Below, piece by piece: positions 53,036 through 61,623 of a stretch of 64,000 nt of DNA. Position numbers and translations under genes: made by a program. Within the stretch, counting starts at the first letter, position 1. The number at the start of each line of letters is the position of its first letter. The notes under the pieces were generated by a model. The model ran no database searches and had not been told where the DNA came from. It was given only the letters and a program-made list of their open reading frames with translations. Source of the DNA: Levilinea sp. (lineage in GTDB: Bacteria > Chloroflexota > Anaerolineae > Anaerolineales > Anaerolineaceae); NCBI GenBank assembly GCA_029975215.1, contig JARKPO010000046.1, positions 62,001 to 126,000 on the forward strand. The letters are read 5' to 3'.

Positions 53036-56000
53036 ATGGGACAATCACCTCTGCCCGCTGGGCAAATGGATTTGCTAAAGCGACTGGGTTTGCAGGGCGG
53101 CTTCATTGAAGCCCTGTTTGACCGCATTCCCATGGGCATCTTCGTGCTCAACCGGGATGCGTGCCTGTGCCGCTTTAACCCTACCTGGCTGGAACAGATG
53201 GAACGCTATGCGGCTTTTCCCGTTCAAGAGGCTGCTGCCGGAGCCAACCTGTTTGCGCTTTCGCCCAGTCTGGCCGACGACCTGGGGCCGCTGGTGAAAC
53301 AGGCCCTGGGCGGCGAGCCGGTTTCGGCCCAATCCCTGCCGTTGGCCTCGCGCGGACTGCGCTCCTATTGGGATGTGGCCCTCACGCCGCTCTTCACCCC
53401 CGAAGGGCAGGTGGATGGGGTGCTGTGTATGATGTCGGACGCCACCCAACAGGTGGTGGGCAGCGAGGCCTTGCAGCGCACTTTGCAGGCCCTGCGCGAG
53501 CGCGAAGAACGCTTCGATCTGGTAGTGCGCGGGACCAACGACGGCATTTGGGACTGGAATTTGCAGACACAATCGGTGTATTACTCGCCGCGCTGGAAAG
53601 CCATGATCGGCTATGATGAGAATGAGCTGGATGATTCCCCCGAAGTGTGGAGCAGCCGCGTTCATCCCGAGGATCTGCCTCTGGTGGAGCGCGAAATTCA
53701 GCGCCATCTCAACGGCGAAACGGAGATGATGCAGGCCGAGACCCGCTTTTTGCACCGTGACGGCAGTTACCGCTGGATTTTGACGCGCGGGGTGTGCGTG
53801 CGCGATGCCAACGGGAAGCCGCTGCGCCTGGTGGGTTCGCACGCGGACGTGACCGAGAAAAAACAGGCCGATGAAGCCTTGCGCTACCGGGCCGCCTTTG
53901 AAAACCTGATTGCCAACACCTCCACCCAGTTCATCAACCTTCCGGTGGAAGAGGTGGACGAGGGCATCCGCCGCACCCTGGAGGGCATCGCGAGCTTTAC
54001 CGGCGTAGACCGCGGCTACATCTTCCTGTTTTCGGACGATTATCGGCATTTGACCTGCGTTTCGGAATGGGTGCGCCCGGGCGTGCCTCTGCGGTCCGCC
54101 GCGGTGCACCAGATCCCTGTGGAACAAATGCGTTGGTCCAGCCGCATTTTGCTGGACGGCAGTGTGCTGCTGGTGAGCGATGTGGATACTTTGCCTGCGG
54201 AGGCCGAACAGGAACGGCTGGCGCTGAAAGCGCAGGGCGTGCGTTCGCTGGCAGCCGTGCCCATGTCGTACCAGGGGCGCATCTTGGGCTACCTGGGCTT
54301 TGATTCCCTCACCGCGGCCAAAACCTGGGATGACGACAGCCTGTCCATGCTCAATATGGTGGGCGAGATCATTGCCAATGCCATGGAACATAAGCGCGCT
54401 CAGGCCATTCAAGACGGCCAGCGCCAGTTCCTGGAACTGCTGGCCCGTGGGGGCAGCCTGAATGAAACCCTGAATGCATTGGTGCAGGTGGTGGAAGAGC
54501 AGTGGCCGGGGATGATGTGCCTGGTGCTCATTTTGGACGAAACCGGCCGCTATCTGCACGTGGGCGGTGCTGTCAGCCTGCCGCAGGCCTATCTGGATGA
54601 GATCGAGGGTATCGAGGTCGGCCCGCTGGTGGGTTCCTGCGGTACAGCTTGCTACACCGGTCAGCGCGTGCTGGTGGAGGATATCCGCACGGACCCGCGC
54701 TGGGAGGGGCTGCGCGAGACGGCTCTGCGCTACGGTTTACTGTCCTGTTGGTCTGAACCGGTGATCGATTCCGGCGGGACGGTGATTGCCACCTTTGCGG
54801 TCTACTCGCAAAGCCCGCGCCTGCCCACCCCGGCGGAGCTGCAAATCATCGAAACCGGCGCGCATTTGGTGAACGTAGCGGTGGAACATTACCGCGCCAA
54901 AAGCATGCAGGAGATGGCTTTCCAGACCCTGGAAGAGCGCGTGAAGGCGCGTACCCGCGAACTGGCCACCTTGCTGGAAGTTTCGCAGAATCTGACCTCC
55001 ACTCTGGACTTGGATTTGCTCCTCGGCCTGATTTTGGATCAGCTGCGTTCAGTGGTGGATTTTACCGGCGCTTCCATCCTGACCCTGGAGGGCGGCTACC
55101 TGACTGTGCAGGCTTACCGCGGGCCGATCCCGCAGGAAGATGTGCTGTGGTTGCATTTCCCCGAATCAGAAGGCATCAACCATCTGGTCATCAGCCGCCG
55201 CGACGTGGTCATCGTTCCCGATGTACAAAGCGACACTCTGCATGGGCAGGCTTTTCAAACCTCGGCACGCGCGATTGACGACACCATGTTTGCCTATGTG
55301 CGCTGCTGGATGGGCATCCCCCTGGTCATTCAAGACCGGGTGATCGGCATGCTGACCCTGGATCACAGCCAACCCGGATATTACCGCGCAGAACACGGGC
55401 GGCTGGCGCTGGCCTTCGCCAGCCATGTGGCTGTGGCGGTGGAGAACGCGCGCCTTTATGGGCACGCCCGCCAGCTGGCGGACGAAGCCCGCACCCTGCT
55501 GAACGTGCAGGCGGCCATCTCCAGCCGTTTGGATGTGGACGCCACCCTGCAAATGATCGCGGATGAGGCCCGCCGCCTGACCAATACCGCCATGAGTTCG
55601 GTGTACCTGCTGGAAGGTGACGACCTGGTGGTGTCGGTGGTTTCAGGCGAGATCAGCCGCAGCCTGTTGGGCTTTCGCGTGCCGATGGAGGCCTCGGTGG
55701 CGGGTATGGCCCTGAAGAGCGGGCAGCCGGTACGCGTGGTAGATGCGGGCGATGATGAACGTGTGCTCAATGACCTCACCAGCCGGGTGGGGGCCAGCGC
55801 GTTCTTAATTGTGCCGCTGATCTCGGGGCGCGGGCCGGTGGGCACCATCACCGTGTCGAACAAGCTGGATGGGCAATTGGGACTGGAGGATGAGCGCATT
55901 TTGATGCTGATGGCCTCCAGCGCGATTGTGGCCTTGGAAAACGCGCGCATGTATAAAGAAGAGCAGGAGCGCCGCCTGGAGACGGAACGCCGCCGCAAGG

Positions 56001-57148
56001 TGGCCGAAGGACTGCGCGACATTCTGCGCGTGCTGAACTCCAACCGTCTCCTGGACGATGTGCTCAACTATGTGGCAGAACAGGCCAACCGCATGATGGG
56101 TTCCACAGCCACGATGATCCGGCAGGGCATGCCGGAGCTGAACAAGGTTCGTACGGTGGCCAGTTTTAACTTGCCGCCCGATTTTGAAGCCATCCGCGAA
56201 ACGCGCTTCTATAATAGCGAGGGCGATAAGATCCTCATGGCTCACCGTCCCATCGTCATTCGCGACCATGCATCGGTGCTGGGGGCACGGCTGGCCAACG
56301 ACCGGAATTTGGACGATTTTCAGCGGGCAGGCATTCACGCCGAGCTGAAGTATTACCGCAGCCAGCTGGCAGTGCCCCTCTTTAACCGCAACAAGATTTA
56401 CGGCGCGCTGCGCTTCTATTTTGCCGAATCGCGCGATTTCAGCGATGAAGATATCCGCCTGGCGATGACCCTGGGGGATCAGGCGGCCCTGGCGGTGGAA
56501 AACGCCGAGATGCGCGCGCAGATGCAGGAACATGCCGCGGCCATGGAACGCAGCCGCCTGGCGCGCGATTTGCACGACGCGGTAACGCAGACTCTGTTCT
56601 CGGCCAGTCTGATTGCCGAGGTGCTGCCGCGCATTTGGGAAAAGAACGCCGAAGAGGGCCATAAGCGCCTGGCCGAACTGCGCCAGCTGACCCGCGGGGC
56701 GCTGGCAGAGATGCGCACGCTGCTGTTGGAGCTGCGCCCAACGGCCCTTTTGGAAGCAGAACTGGGGGAACTCTTCCGTCAGTTGGCCGAAGCCTTCACC
56801 GGGCGCATGCGCCTGCCGGTGGCGGTGCGCATTGAGGCCGGGTGCGATCTGCCTTCGGATGTGCGCGTGGCTTTTTACCGCATTGCCCAAGAGGCGCTGA
56901 ATAATATTGCCAAGCATGCCAAAGCCAGCCGGGTGGAGCTGGAAATTTGCTGTGAGGACAACAAAGTGTATCTTTCCATCACGGATGACGGCCAGGGCTT
57001 TGCCGCTGAGAATATTTCATCCAACCATCTGGGTTTAGGTATAATGAAAGAGCGCGCGGATGCCATTGGCGCAGACCTGGAAATCACCAGCCAGCCCGGG
57101 CAGGGAACCTGTGTGGAGGCTGTCTGGAGTAAAAAGAAGACCCCCTGA
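53036..57148 (+). CDS. multi-GAF sensor histidine kinase, NarL/DesK type
   Basis: Protein of 1370 residues, no membrane helix. Two PAS domains (about 25-145, 155-280), then five GAF-like domains (about 285-455, 460-630, 650-815, 825-985, 1000-1160), HisKA_3 with ARDLHDAVTQTLFSASLIAE (His 1180) and a HATPase with EALNNIAKHAKA, DDGQGF and GLGIMKERA. The last GAF is less regular. It would integrate several cytoplasmic cues. A NarL-type regulator follows after 12 bases. The start codon lacks a strong RBS. Confidence 0.92.
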   Translation: MGQSPLPAGQMDLLKRLGLQGGFIEALFDRIPMGIFVLNRDACLCRFNPTWLEQMERYAAFPVQEAAAGANLFALSPSLADDLGPLVKQALGGEPVSAQSLPLASRGLRSYWDVALTPLFTPEGQVDGVLCMMSDATQQVVGSEALQRTLQALREREERFDLVVRGTNDGIWDWNLQTQSVYYSPRWKAMIGYDENELDDSPEVWSSRVHPEDLPLVEREIQRHLNGETEMMQAETRFLHRDGSYRWILTRGVCVRDANGKPLRLVGSHADVTEKKQADEALRYRAAFENLIANTSTQFINLPVEEVDEGIRRTLEGIASFTGVDRGYIFLFSDDYRHLTCVSEWVRPGVPLRSAAVHQIPVEQMRWSSRILLDGSVLLVSDVDTLPAEAEQERLALKAQGVRSLAAVPMSYQGRILGYLGFDSLTAAKTWDDDSLSMLNMVGEIIANAMEHKRAQAIQDGQRQFLELLARGGSLNETLNALVQVVEEQWPGMMCLVLILDETGRYLHVGGAVSLPQAYLDEIEGIEVGPLVGSCGTACYTGQRVLVEDIRTDPRWEGLRETALRYGLLSCWSEPVIDSGGTVIATFAVYSQSPRLPTPAELQIIETGAHLVNVAVEHYRAKSMQEMAFQTLEERVKARTRELATLLEVSQNLTSTLDLDLLLGLILDQLRSVVDFTGASILTLEGGYLTVQAYRGPIPQEDVLWLHFPESEGINHLVISRRDVVIVPDVQSDTLHGQAFQTSARAIDDTMFAYVRCWMGIPLVIQDRVIGMLTLDHSQPGYYRAEHGRLALAFASHVAVAVENARLYGHARQLADEARTLLNVQAAISSRLDVDATLQMIADEARRLTNTAMSSVYLLEGDDLVVSVVSGEISRSLLGFRVPMEASVAGMALKSGQPVRVVDAGDDERVLNDLTSRVGASAFLIVPLISGRGPVGTITVSNKLDGQLGLEDERILMLMASSAIVALENARMYKEEQERRLETERRRKVAEGLRDILRVLNSNRLLDDVLNYVAEQANRMMGSTATMIRQGMPELNKVRTVASFNLPPDFEAIRETRFYNSEGDKILMAHRPIVIRDHASVLGARLANDRNLDDFQRAGIHAELKYYRSQLAVPLFNRNKIYGALRFYFAESRDFSDEDIRLAMTLGDQAALAVENAEMRAQMQEHAAAMERSRLARDLHDAVTQTLFSASLIAEVLPRIWEKNAEEGHKRLAELRQLTRGALAEMRTLLLELRPTALLEAELGELFRQLAEAFTGRMRLPVAVRIEAGCDLPSDVRVAFYRIAQEALNNIAKHAKASRVELEICCEDNKVYLSITDDGQGFAAENISSNHLGLGIMKERADAIGADLEITSQPGQGTCVEAVWSKKKTP

Positions 57149-57160
57149 GAAGGATCCATC

Positions 57161-57814
57161 ATGAGTGAGGCAAAACCAATTCGTGTCATGTTGGTAGACG
57201 ACCACGCGGTGGTGCGCAGTGGTTTAGGCGCGTTTTTGATGGTGTTCGACGACCTGGAATTGGTCGGCGAGGCCAGCAACGGGAAAGAGGCCATGCGCCT
57301 GTGCGAACAGGTGCAGCCGGATGTCATTCTGATGGACCTGGTGATGCCGGAGATGGATGGGGCGGCGGCCACCCGCGCCATCCGCTCACGCTGGCCGCAC
57401 ATTCAGATTGTGGCCTTGACCAGCTTTAAAGAGGACGAACTGGTGCAGGGCGCTTTGCAGGCGGGGGCGATTGGCTATTTGTTGAAGAATGTCAGCGCTG
57501 ATGAACTTTCCAGCGCCATCCGTTCAGCCTATTCGGGCCGTCCCACGCTGGCCCCTGAAGCCGCCCAGGCCCTCATCCACGCCACACGCCGCGCGCTGGA
57601 TAACCCCAGTTATGACCTGACCGAGCGCGAGCTGGAGGTTTTGGGGCTGATGGTGGAAGGGTTGAGCAACCCCGATATCGCTGAACGGCTGGTGGTCAGC
57701 CGTTCTACGGTGAAATTTCACGTCAGCAGCATCCTTTCGAAACTGCAGGTGACCAGCCGCACCGAAGCGGTGGCCCTGGCGCTGAAGAACAAGCTGGTGA
57801 AGACTGCACGCTGA
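57161..57814 (+). CDS. NarL/LuxR-type response regulator
   Basis: Protein of 217 residues. Receiver with VDDHAVVRSG and phospho-Asp 59 in LMDLVMPEMDG; LTSF and LLKNVSADEL complete the switch. The LuxR helix-turn-helix has LTERELEVLGLMVEGLSNPDIAERLVVSRSTVKFHVSSILSKL (about 150-195). It is the partner of the upstream kinase. AAGGA precedes the ATG. Confidence 0.95.
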   Translation: MSEAKPIRVMLVDDHAVVRSGLGAFLMVFDDLELVGEASNGKEAMRLCEQVQPDVILMDLVMPEMDGAAATRAIRSRWPHIQIVALTSFKEDELVQGALQAGAIGYLLKNVSADELSSAIRSAYSGRPTLAPEAAQALIHATRRALDNPSYDLTERELEVLGLMVEGLSNPDIAERLVVSRSTVKFHVSSILSKLQVTSRTEAVALALKNKLVKTAR

Positions 57815-57999
57815 ACTGGTCAAATGGCCAGCGCGAATCTCACCAATGGAAGATTGCCGCCCAGCGCGCGACCTTCTATGATCAAGGTGAGAAATGCAAC
57901 GGCGCGCTCCGGCAGACCTTATAAGCTTGGTTCAGGCGGAGCAGCGTTAGAAAGAAAGGGCGATATTGTCTGGAAAGACAGCCGCTGGTGAGGCTTGTG

Positions 58000-58413
58000 A
58001 TGAAGATTTTATTGGCAGATGACGATCAGAAGGTGTGCTCTGCATTGCGTTTGGTTTTGGAATTAGAACCCAATGCTGCGGTGATCGGGCAGGCGGCGGA
58101 CACGGCACAGCTTTTGGATGCGGTGCGCCAGGACTGCCCCGATTTGCTCCTTTTGGATTGGGAACTGCCGGGTTTCGACGCGCAGCCGCAGGAAATTCTG
58201 CGCACGCTGCGGGCGTGCTGCCTGGATCTGCGCGTGATTCTGCTCAGCGGGTGTGCCAGGACGGTGCAGGAAGCCCTGGAGATTGGGGCGGACGCCTTTA
58301 TCCGCAAGACTGATCCTCCCGAAGACCTCCTGAATCTGGTGTCGCAGTTTCACCGTTCCATGTACGGCCCTTCCTTTTTCCCCAGTAAAAACCATCTTGC
58401 CCGCCTGGCCTGA
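58000..58413 (+). CDS. stand-alone receiver-domain response regulator
   Basis: Protein of 137 residues, one receiver only: acidic triad ADDD at 6-9, phospho-Asp 53 in LLLLDWELPGFD, LLSGCA, and K in FIRKTDPPEDLL. No output domain. It may be an intermediate in a relay with the nearby kinases, such as the hybrid kinase Hpt or the multi-GAF kinase. Start could also be GTG at 57988 or 57997; MKILLADD is the usual beginning. Confidence 0.85.
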   Translation: MKILLADDDQKVCSALRLVLELEPNAAVIGQAADTAQLLDAVRQDCPDLLLLDWELPGFDAQPQEILRTLRACCLDLRVILLSGCARTVQEALEIGADAFIRKTDPPEDLLNLVSQFHRSMYGPSFFPSKNHLARLA

Positions 58414-58448
58414 AGGACAGGCGGGTTTGCCCGAAGCCAGCGGAAGTT

Positions 58449-58457
58449 TGCTATAAT
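58449..58457 (+). promoter_or_regulatory. extended -10 promoter of the SDR gene, leaderless geometry
   Basis: TGC-TATAAT at 58449-58457. GTG (58464) and ATG (58467) lie at the predicted RNA start, with no Shine-Dalgarno site between. Confidence 0.6.
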
Positions 58458-58466
58458 GACAGCGTG

Positions 58467-59252
58467 ATGCTTTTAAACCCTTTTGATTTTTCCAATCGAG
58501 TGGTATGGGTGACAGGGGCCTCGGGTGGGCTGGGGAAGGCCCTGGCGCGGCGCTTTGCACAGGCGGGAGCGCATTTGGCCCTGCATTACCGCGCCCAGTT
58601 GGAGCCGGTGCAGGCTTTGCAGGCCGAATTGAGCGAGTTGGGCTGCCAGACGCTGGCGGTAAAGGGGGATCTGACCGACGAGGACGCGGTGGAGGCTTGT
58701 TTGCAGGCGGTGTGGGAGCGCTTCGGCCGCCTGGATGTGCTGGTGAATAACGCCGGGCAGTACACCCACGCCCCGTTTCTCTCTATGCCGGCGCAGGAAT
58801 GGGATCAGATCGTGCAGGCCAATCTGCGCAGCGTGTTCTTATGCACCCAGCGTTTTGCGCGCCGCGCGGCAGCCCAGGGCCAAACGGGGGCGGTGGTCAA
58901 TATCGCTTCCATTGAGGGGTTGAGCCCGGCCTTTGGCCACGCACATTACAGCACAGCCAAGGCAGCGGTGCTGATGGCCACGCGGGCGGCGGCTTTGGAA
59001 TTGGGGCCTTTGGGCGTGCGGGTGAACGCTGTTTCGCCGGGGTTGATCTGGCGCGAGGGTCTGGAAGAAGACTGGCCCGCCGGGGTCGAATCCTGGCACA
59101 AGGCAGCCCCTTTGGGGCGCGCCGGACAGCCGCAGGAGGTGGCAGACGCGGTGCTGTTTTTGGCTTCCACGGCGGCCAGTTGGATCAGCGGGGCCAATTT
59201 AGTGGTGGACGGAGGGGCGTCCTGCCGGCCCATTTTTGGTGAAGGAGTGTAG
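58467..59252 (+). CDS. short-chain dehydrogenase/reductase
   Basis: Protein of 261 residues, classical SDR. VVWVTGASGGLGKALARRFAQAG (NAD(P) loop, about 13-35), LDVLVNNAGQYTHAP (about 90), NIASIEGL (catalytic Ser), HYSTAKAAVLMATRA (catalytic Tyr and Lys), and VNAVSPGLI. The closing ISGANLVVDGGA is that of FabG-like enzymes. Substrate unknown. The in-frame GTG one codon upstream is an alternative start. It is followed after three bases by the cupin. Confidence 0.9.
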   Translation: MLLNPFDFSNRVVWVTGASGGLGKALARRFAQAGAHLALHYRAQLEPVQALQAELSELGCQTLAVKGDLTDEDAVEACLQAVWERFGRLDVLVNNAGQYTHAPFLSMPAQEWDQIVQANLRSVFLCTQRFARRAAAQGQTGAVVNIASIEGLSPAFGHAHYSTAKAAVLMATRAAALELGPLGVRVNAVSPGLIWREGLEEDWPAGVESWHKAAPLGRAGQPQEVADAVLFLASTAASWISGANLVVDGGASCRPIFGEGV

Positions 59253-59255
59253 CGC

Positions 59256-59777
59256 ATGGATGCGAAGGCGAGTGCCCTCATTGAATCTTTGCAGTTGACG
59301 CCCTTGACACATGAGGGAGGATATTACCGGCAAGTGTACGAAAGCGCGGAATGGATTCCCGCCGAGGGACTGCCAGAACGTTATCGGGGCGTGCCGCACC
59401 CTTTTTCCACAGCCATCTATTATCTGTATGTGGATGCTCCGGACGGCTTTTCGCACCTGCACCGCCTGCCGACGGATGAAATTTTTCATTTTTACCAGGG
59501 CGATCCGGTGGAGATGCTGATTTTGCACCCGGAGGGGCGGGTTGAATACCAGATCTTAGGTCCGCGGGTGTTGGAAGGTCAGCACATTCAAGTGCTGGTT
59601 CCGGCGGGCTGCTGGCAGGGGTCGCGGCTGTTGGCGGGGGGGCGCTATGCCCTGGCGGGCACCACCATGTCGCCCGGATATGTGGACAGCGATTTTGAAT
59701 TGGGGGATGCGCAAGTCCTGGCAGAGGCCTATCCGCAGGCAGCGGAATTGATCCGCGCGCTGTGCGGGCCGTTCTGA
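59256..59777 (+). CDS. DUF985 / cupin_5 family protein
   Basis: Protein of 173 residues. LQLTPLTHEGGYYRQVYES, TAIYYLYVDAPDGFSHLHRLPTDEIFHFYQGDPVEMLIL and VLVPAGCWQGSRL with GTTMSPGYVDSDFELG are the conserved blocks of the DUF985 cupins, which bind metal through His; their substrates are unclear. It is coupled to the SDR gene. Its stop TGA is joined to the stop of the converging gene in the palindrome TGATCA. Confidence 0.9.
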   Translation: MDAKASALIESLQLTPLTHEGGYYRQVYESAEWIPAEGLPERYRGVPHPFSTAIYYLYVDAPDGFSHLHRLPTDEIFHFYQGDPVEMLILHPEGRVEYQILGPRVLEGQHIQVLVPAGCWQGSRLLAGGRYALAGTTMSPGYVDSDFELGDAQVLAEAYPQAAELIRALCGPF

Positions 59778-61505
59778 TCAGTGGCAGATCATCACGGCTT
59801 GTTTGACCAGGGGTAGAATCCGATCCACGGTGCTGCCGAAGAACAGTTCGCGCAGCACAGCCCCGCCGTACCCGCCCATCAAAATTAAGCCGGGGTCTTT
59901 TTCCGCGGCGGCGCTCAGCAAGCTGGGGGCCGAAAAGCCGCGCAGCGGCAAGTAAGCGGCCTGAATTCCCCGTTCACTCAGATAAGCCCGCGCTTTTTGG
60001 GCGTGGGCACGGGCTGTTTCCAGGCGGTGGCTGGCGCACAGCACGGTCAGCTCGGAGCCGAAGCGCGCGGCCAGATAGGCAGCGATGTAGAGGGCTTCCT
60101 GGGCTTTGGGCGAAGCGTCATAGGCCAGCAGCACGCGGCTGAGGTCGAAGGGCTTTTCGCTCACCAGCAGCAGGGGGCAGGGGCAGCGGCGGATGATGGT
60201 GCGCAGGCCGGATTTGAGGCGCGGCACCAGGCGCAGCGGCGGGGCATGGGTGAGCCTGAGCACCACCAGGTCAGCCCATTGGGCGCGGTTGCAGATGGTG
60301 CGGGCCACGGGGCCGTCTTCAACAGCCAGCCGGGCGGGCACACCGGCCTGAGCGCAGGTCTCCATAAAGTGTTTTTCTACAGCCTGAGGATCGGACTGCG
60401 GCGAGCAGATATGCAGCCCGCTGAGGGCGGCGTTTTCAGCCTGAGCCACCCGCAGAGCGTATTCCAGGGCCTGCCACCCGGCGGGCTGCCCGGTGACGGC
60501 CACCAGAATGTGCCCCAGAAGGCGGTCGGGTTGGGGGGCTGCGCTGAGCAGGGTTTTGCGCCATTGACCGGCGGGCGGGCCGCTTTCCAACGGGTCAGGC
60601 AGAATCCAATCGTACAGGGCGCTGCGGACGCGCTGCCACCAGCGGCGCGGGCGGCGGCTGAAACGTTGGGCCAGGTCGCGCGCAGCAGTGGCGGGGCTGA
60701 TCTCCCAGCCCAACTGATGCGAAAGCTCACTTTGGTGCTCGGTGAGCCACAGATACAGGTCGGTTTCGGTGCGGCCGGGGAATTCGCTGAGCAGGCGGTG
60801 GATGCGGATGGCGCGCACCACGGGCAGATAGTAACTGTGATACCAGTGAGTCAGGCCTTCTTCTGCGGTGATGGGGCGGCGCGCCTCGATGCCCATGTAG
60901 TAGCGGTGGACGGCGATGTGCTCGGCCAGGCGTGGGTAGCTGCCGGGGGCCGAGAGGGTGAGATCGGCTTCGGGCAGAATCTCGTCGGCGCGAGTAGCTT
61001 TGAGGAAGGCGGCCCGCTCGGCGCGCAGGATCACCTCGTCGGGGGAATCTTTGGGGGAGAAGGAGACGGGGACGTTGACGGGGGTGACATAAGCCTGGAT
61101 ATGGGTTCCGCCCGCTTCGCGTACGGCGGAGATGCGGTGGTGACCGTCGCGCACGAAATACACCTGATCTATCTGATAGACCTCAATGGGCGGCAGCCCG
61201 GTCATGGCTTCAATGCCCACGCGCACCTGTGCCCAGCGGTGCTGGTCGCTGGGGGTGCGCGGCAGAAAACTGCGGGTAAAATCGCTGTAGCGGTTGACCG
61301 ACCCAACGATGGCGTCCAGGGGGATATCGCGCAGCTGCGCCCCGCCCGATTCGGTGGCCCCCAGGCGGGCGCGGATCTCCTGATAGGGGATCAGATCGGC
61401 AGATTTTCCGCGCAGGCGCGCCAAAGCCAGCTCCAAACCAGCTTTTCGGCGGGCTTGATGGAAATCCTGAATGGCTCGGTGGTAGGGATAGGGGCTGTAT
61501 GTCAT
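59778..61505 (-). CDS. ParB/Srx-like domain fused to two universal stress protein domains
   Basis: Protein of 575 residues. N-terminal part (about 30-150): PLDAIVGSVNRYSDF and VYQIDQVYFVRDGHHRISAVREAGG, the ParB/sulfiredoxin-like fold. A helical middle region (about 190-280) has HIAVHRYYMGIEARRPITAEEGLTHWYHSYYLP. Two USP domains follow (about 315-440 and 445-575): ILVAVTGQPAGWQALEYAL, then VLLAYDASPKAQEAL with the ending LILMGGYGGAVLRELFFGSTVDRIL (ATP-binding G-x2-G-x9-G(S/T)). Probably a stress-linked nucleotide-binding protein; role unknown. Confidence 0.85.
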   Translation of the reverse strand: MTYSPYPYHRAIQDFHQARRKAGLELALARLRGKSADLIPYQEIRARLGATESGGAQLRDIPLDAIVGSVNRYSDFTRSFLPRTPSDQHRWAQVRVGIEAMTGLPPIEVYQIDQVYFVRDGHHRISAVREAGGTHIQAYVTPVNVPVSFSPKDSPDEVILRAERAAFLKATRADEILPEADLTLSAPGSYPRLAEHIAVHRYYMGIEARRPITAEEGLTHWYHSYYLPVVRAIRIHRLLSEFPGRTETDLYLWLTEHQSELSHQLGWEISPATAARDLAQRFSRRPRRWWQRVRSALYDWILPDPLESGPPAGQWRKTLLSAAPQPDRLLGHILVAVTGQPAGWQALEYALRVAQAENAALSGLHICSPQSDPQAVEKHFMETCAQAGVPARLAVEDGPVARTICNRAQWADLVVLRLTHAPPLRLVPRLKSGLRTIIRRCPCPLLLVSEKPFDLSRVLLAYDASPKAQEALYIAAYLAARFGSELTVLCASHRLETARAHAQKARAYLSERGIQAAYLPLRGFSAPSLLSAAAEKDPGLILMGGYGGAVLRELFFGSTVDRILPLVKQAVMICH

Positions 61506-61575
61506 ATTGGGATTCTACTATGAGGTGTGCCCACCTGGAAGTATTTTGCTGGGAGTACTGAAGTGGCAGAATCAA

Positions 61576-61603
61576 ATCCGGCTGCCCCGCAGGACAGCCG
61601 GAT
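61576..61603. terminator. hairpin between the subtilisin and USP genes
   Basis: ATCCGGCTG (61576-61584) pairs with CAGCCGGAT (61595-61603). On the minus strand it comes 20 bases after the subtilisin stop and is followed by TTGATTC, a weak T tract. Probable terminator of the protease gene. Confidence 0.6.
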
Positions 61604-61623
61604 AAGAAAGCGAACCGTGGGAC

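Noticed and set aside
53075..54559. Minus-strand frame of 494 codons
   Set aside because: Antisense to the PAS/GAF part of the large kinase; no domain pattern.
59997..61523. Plus-strand frame of 508 codons
   Set aside because: Antisense to the USP fusion gene; Gly/Gln/His-rich with no motif.
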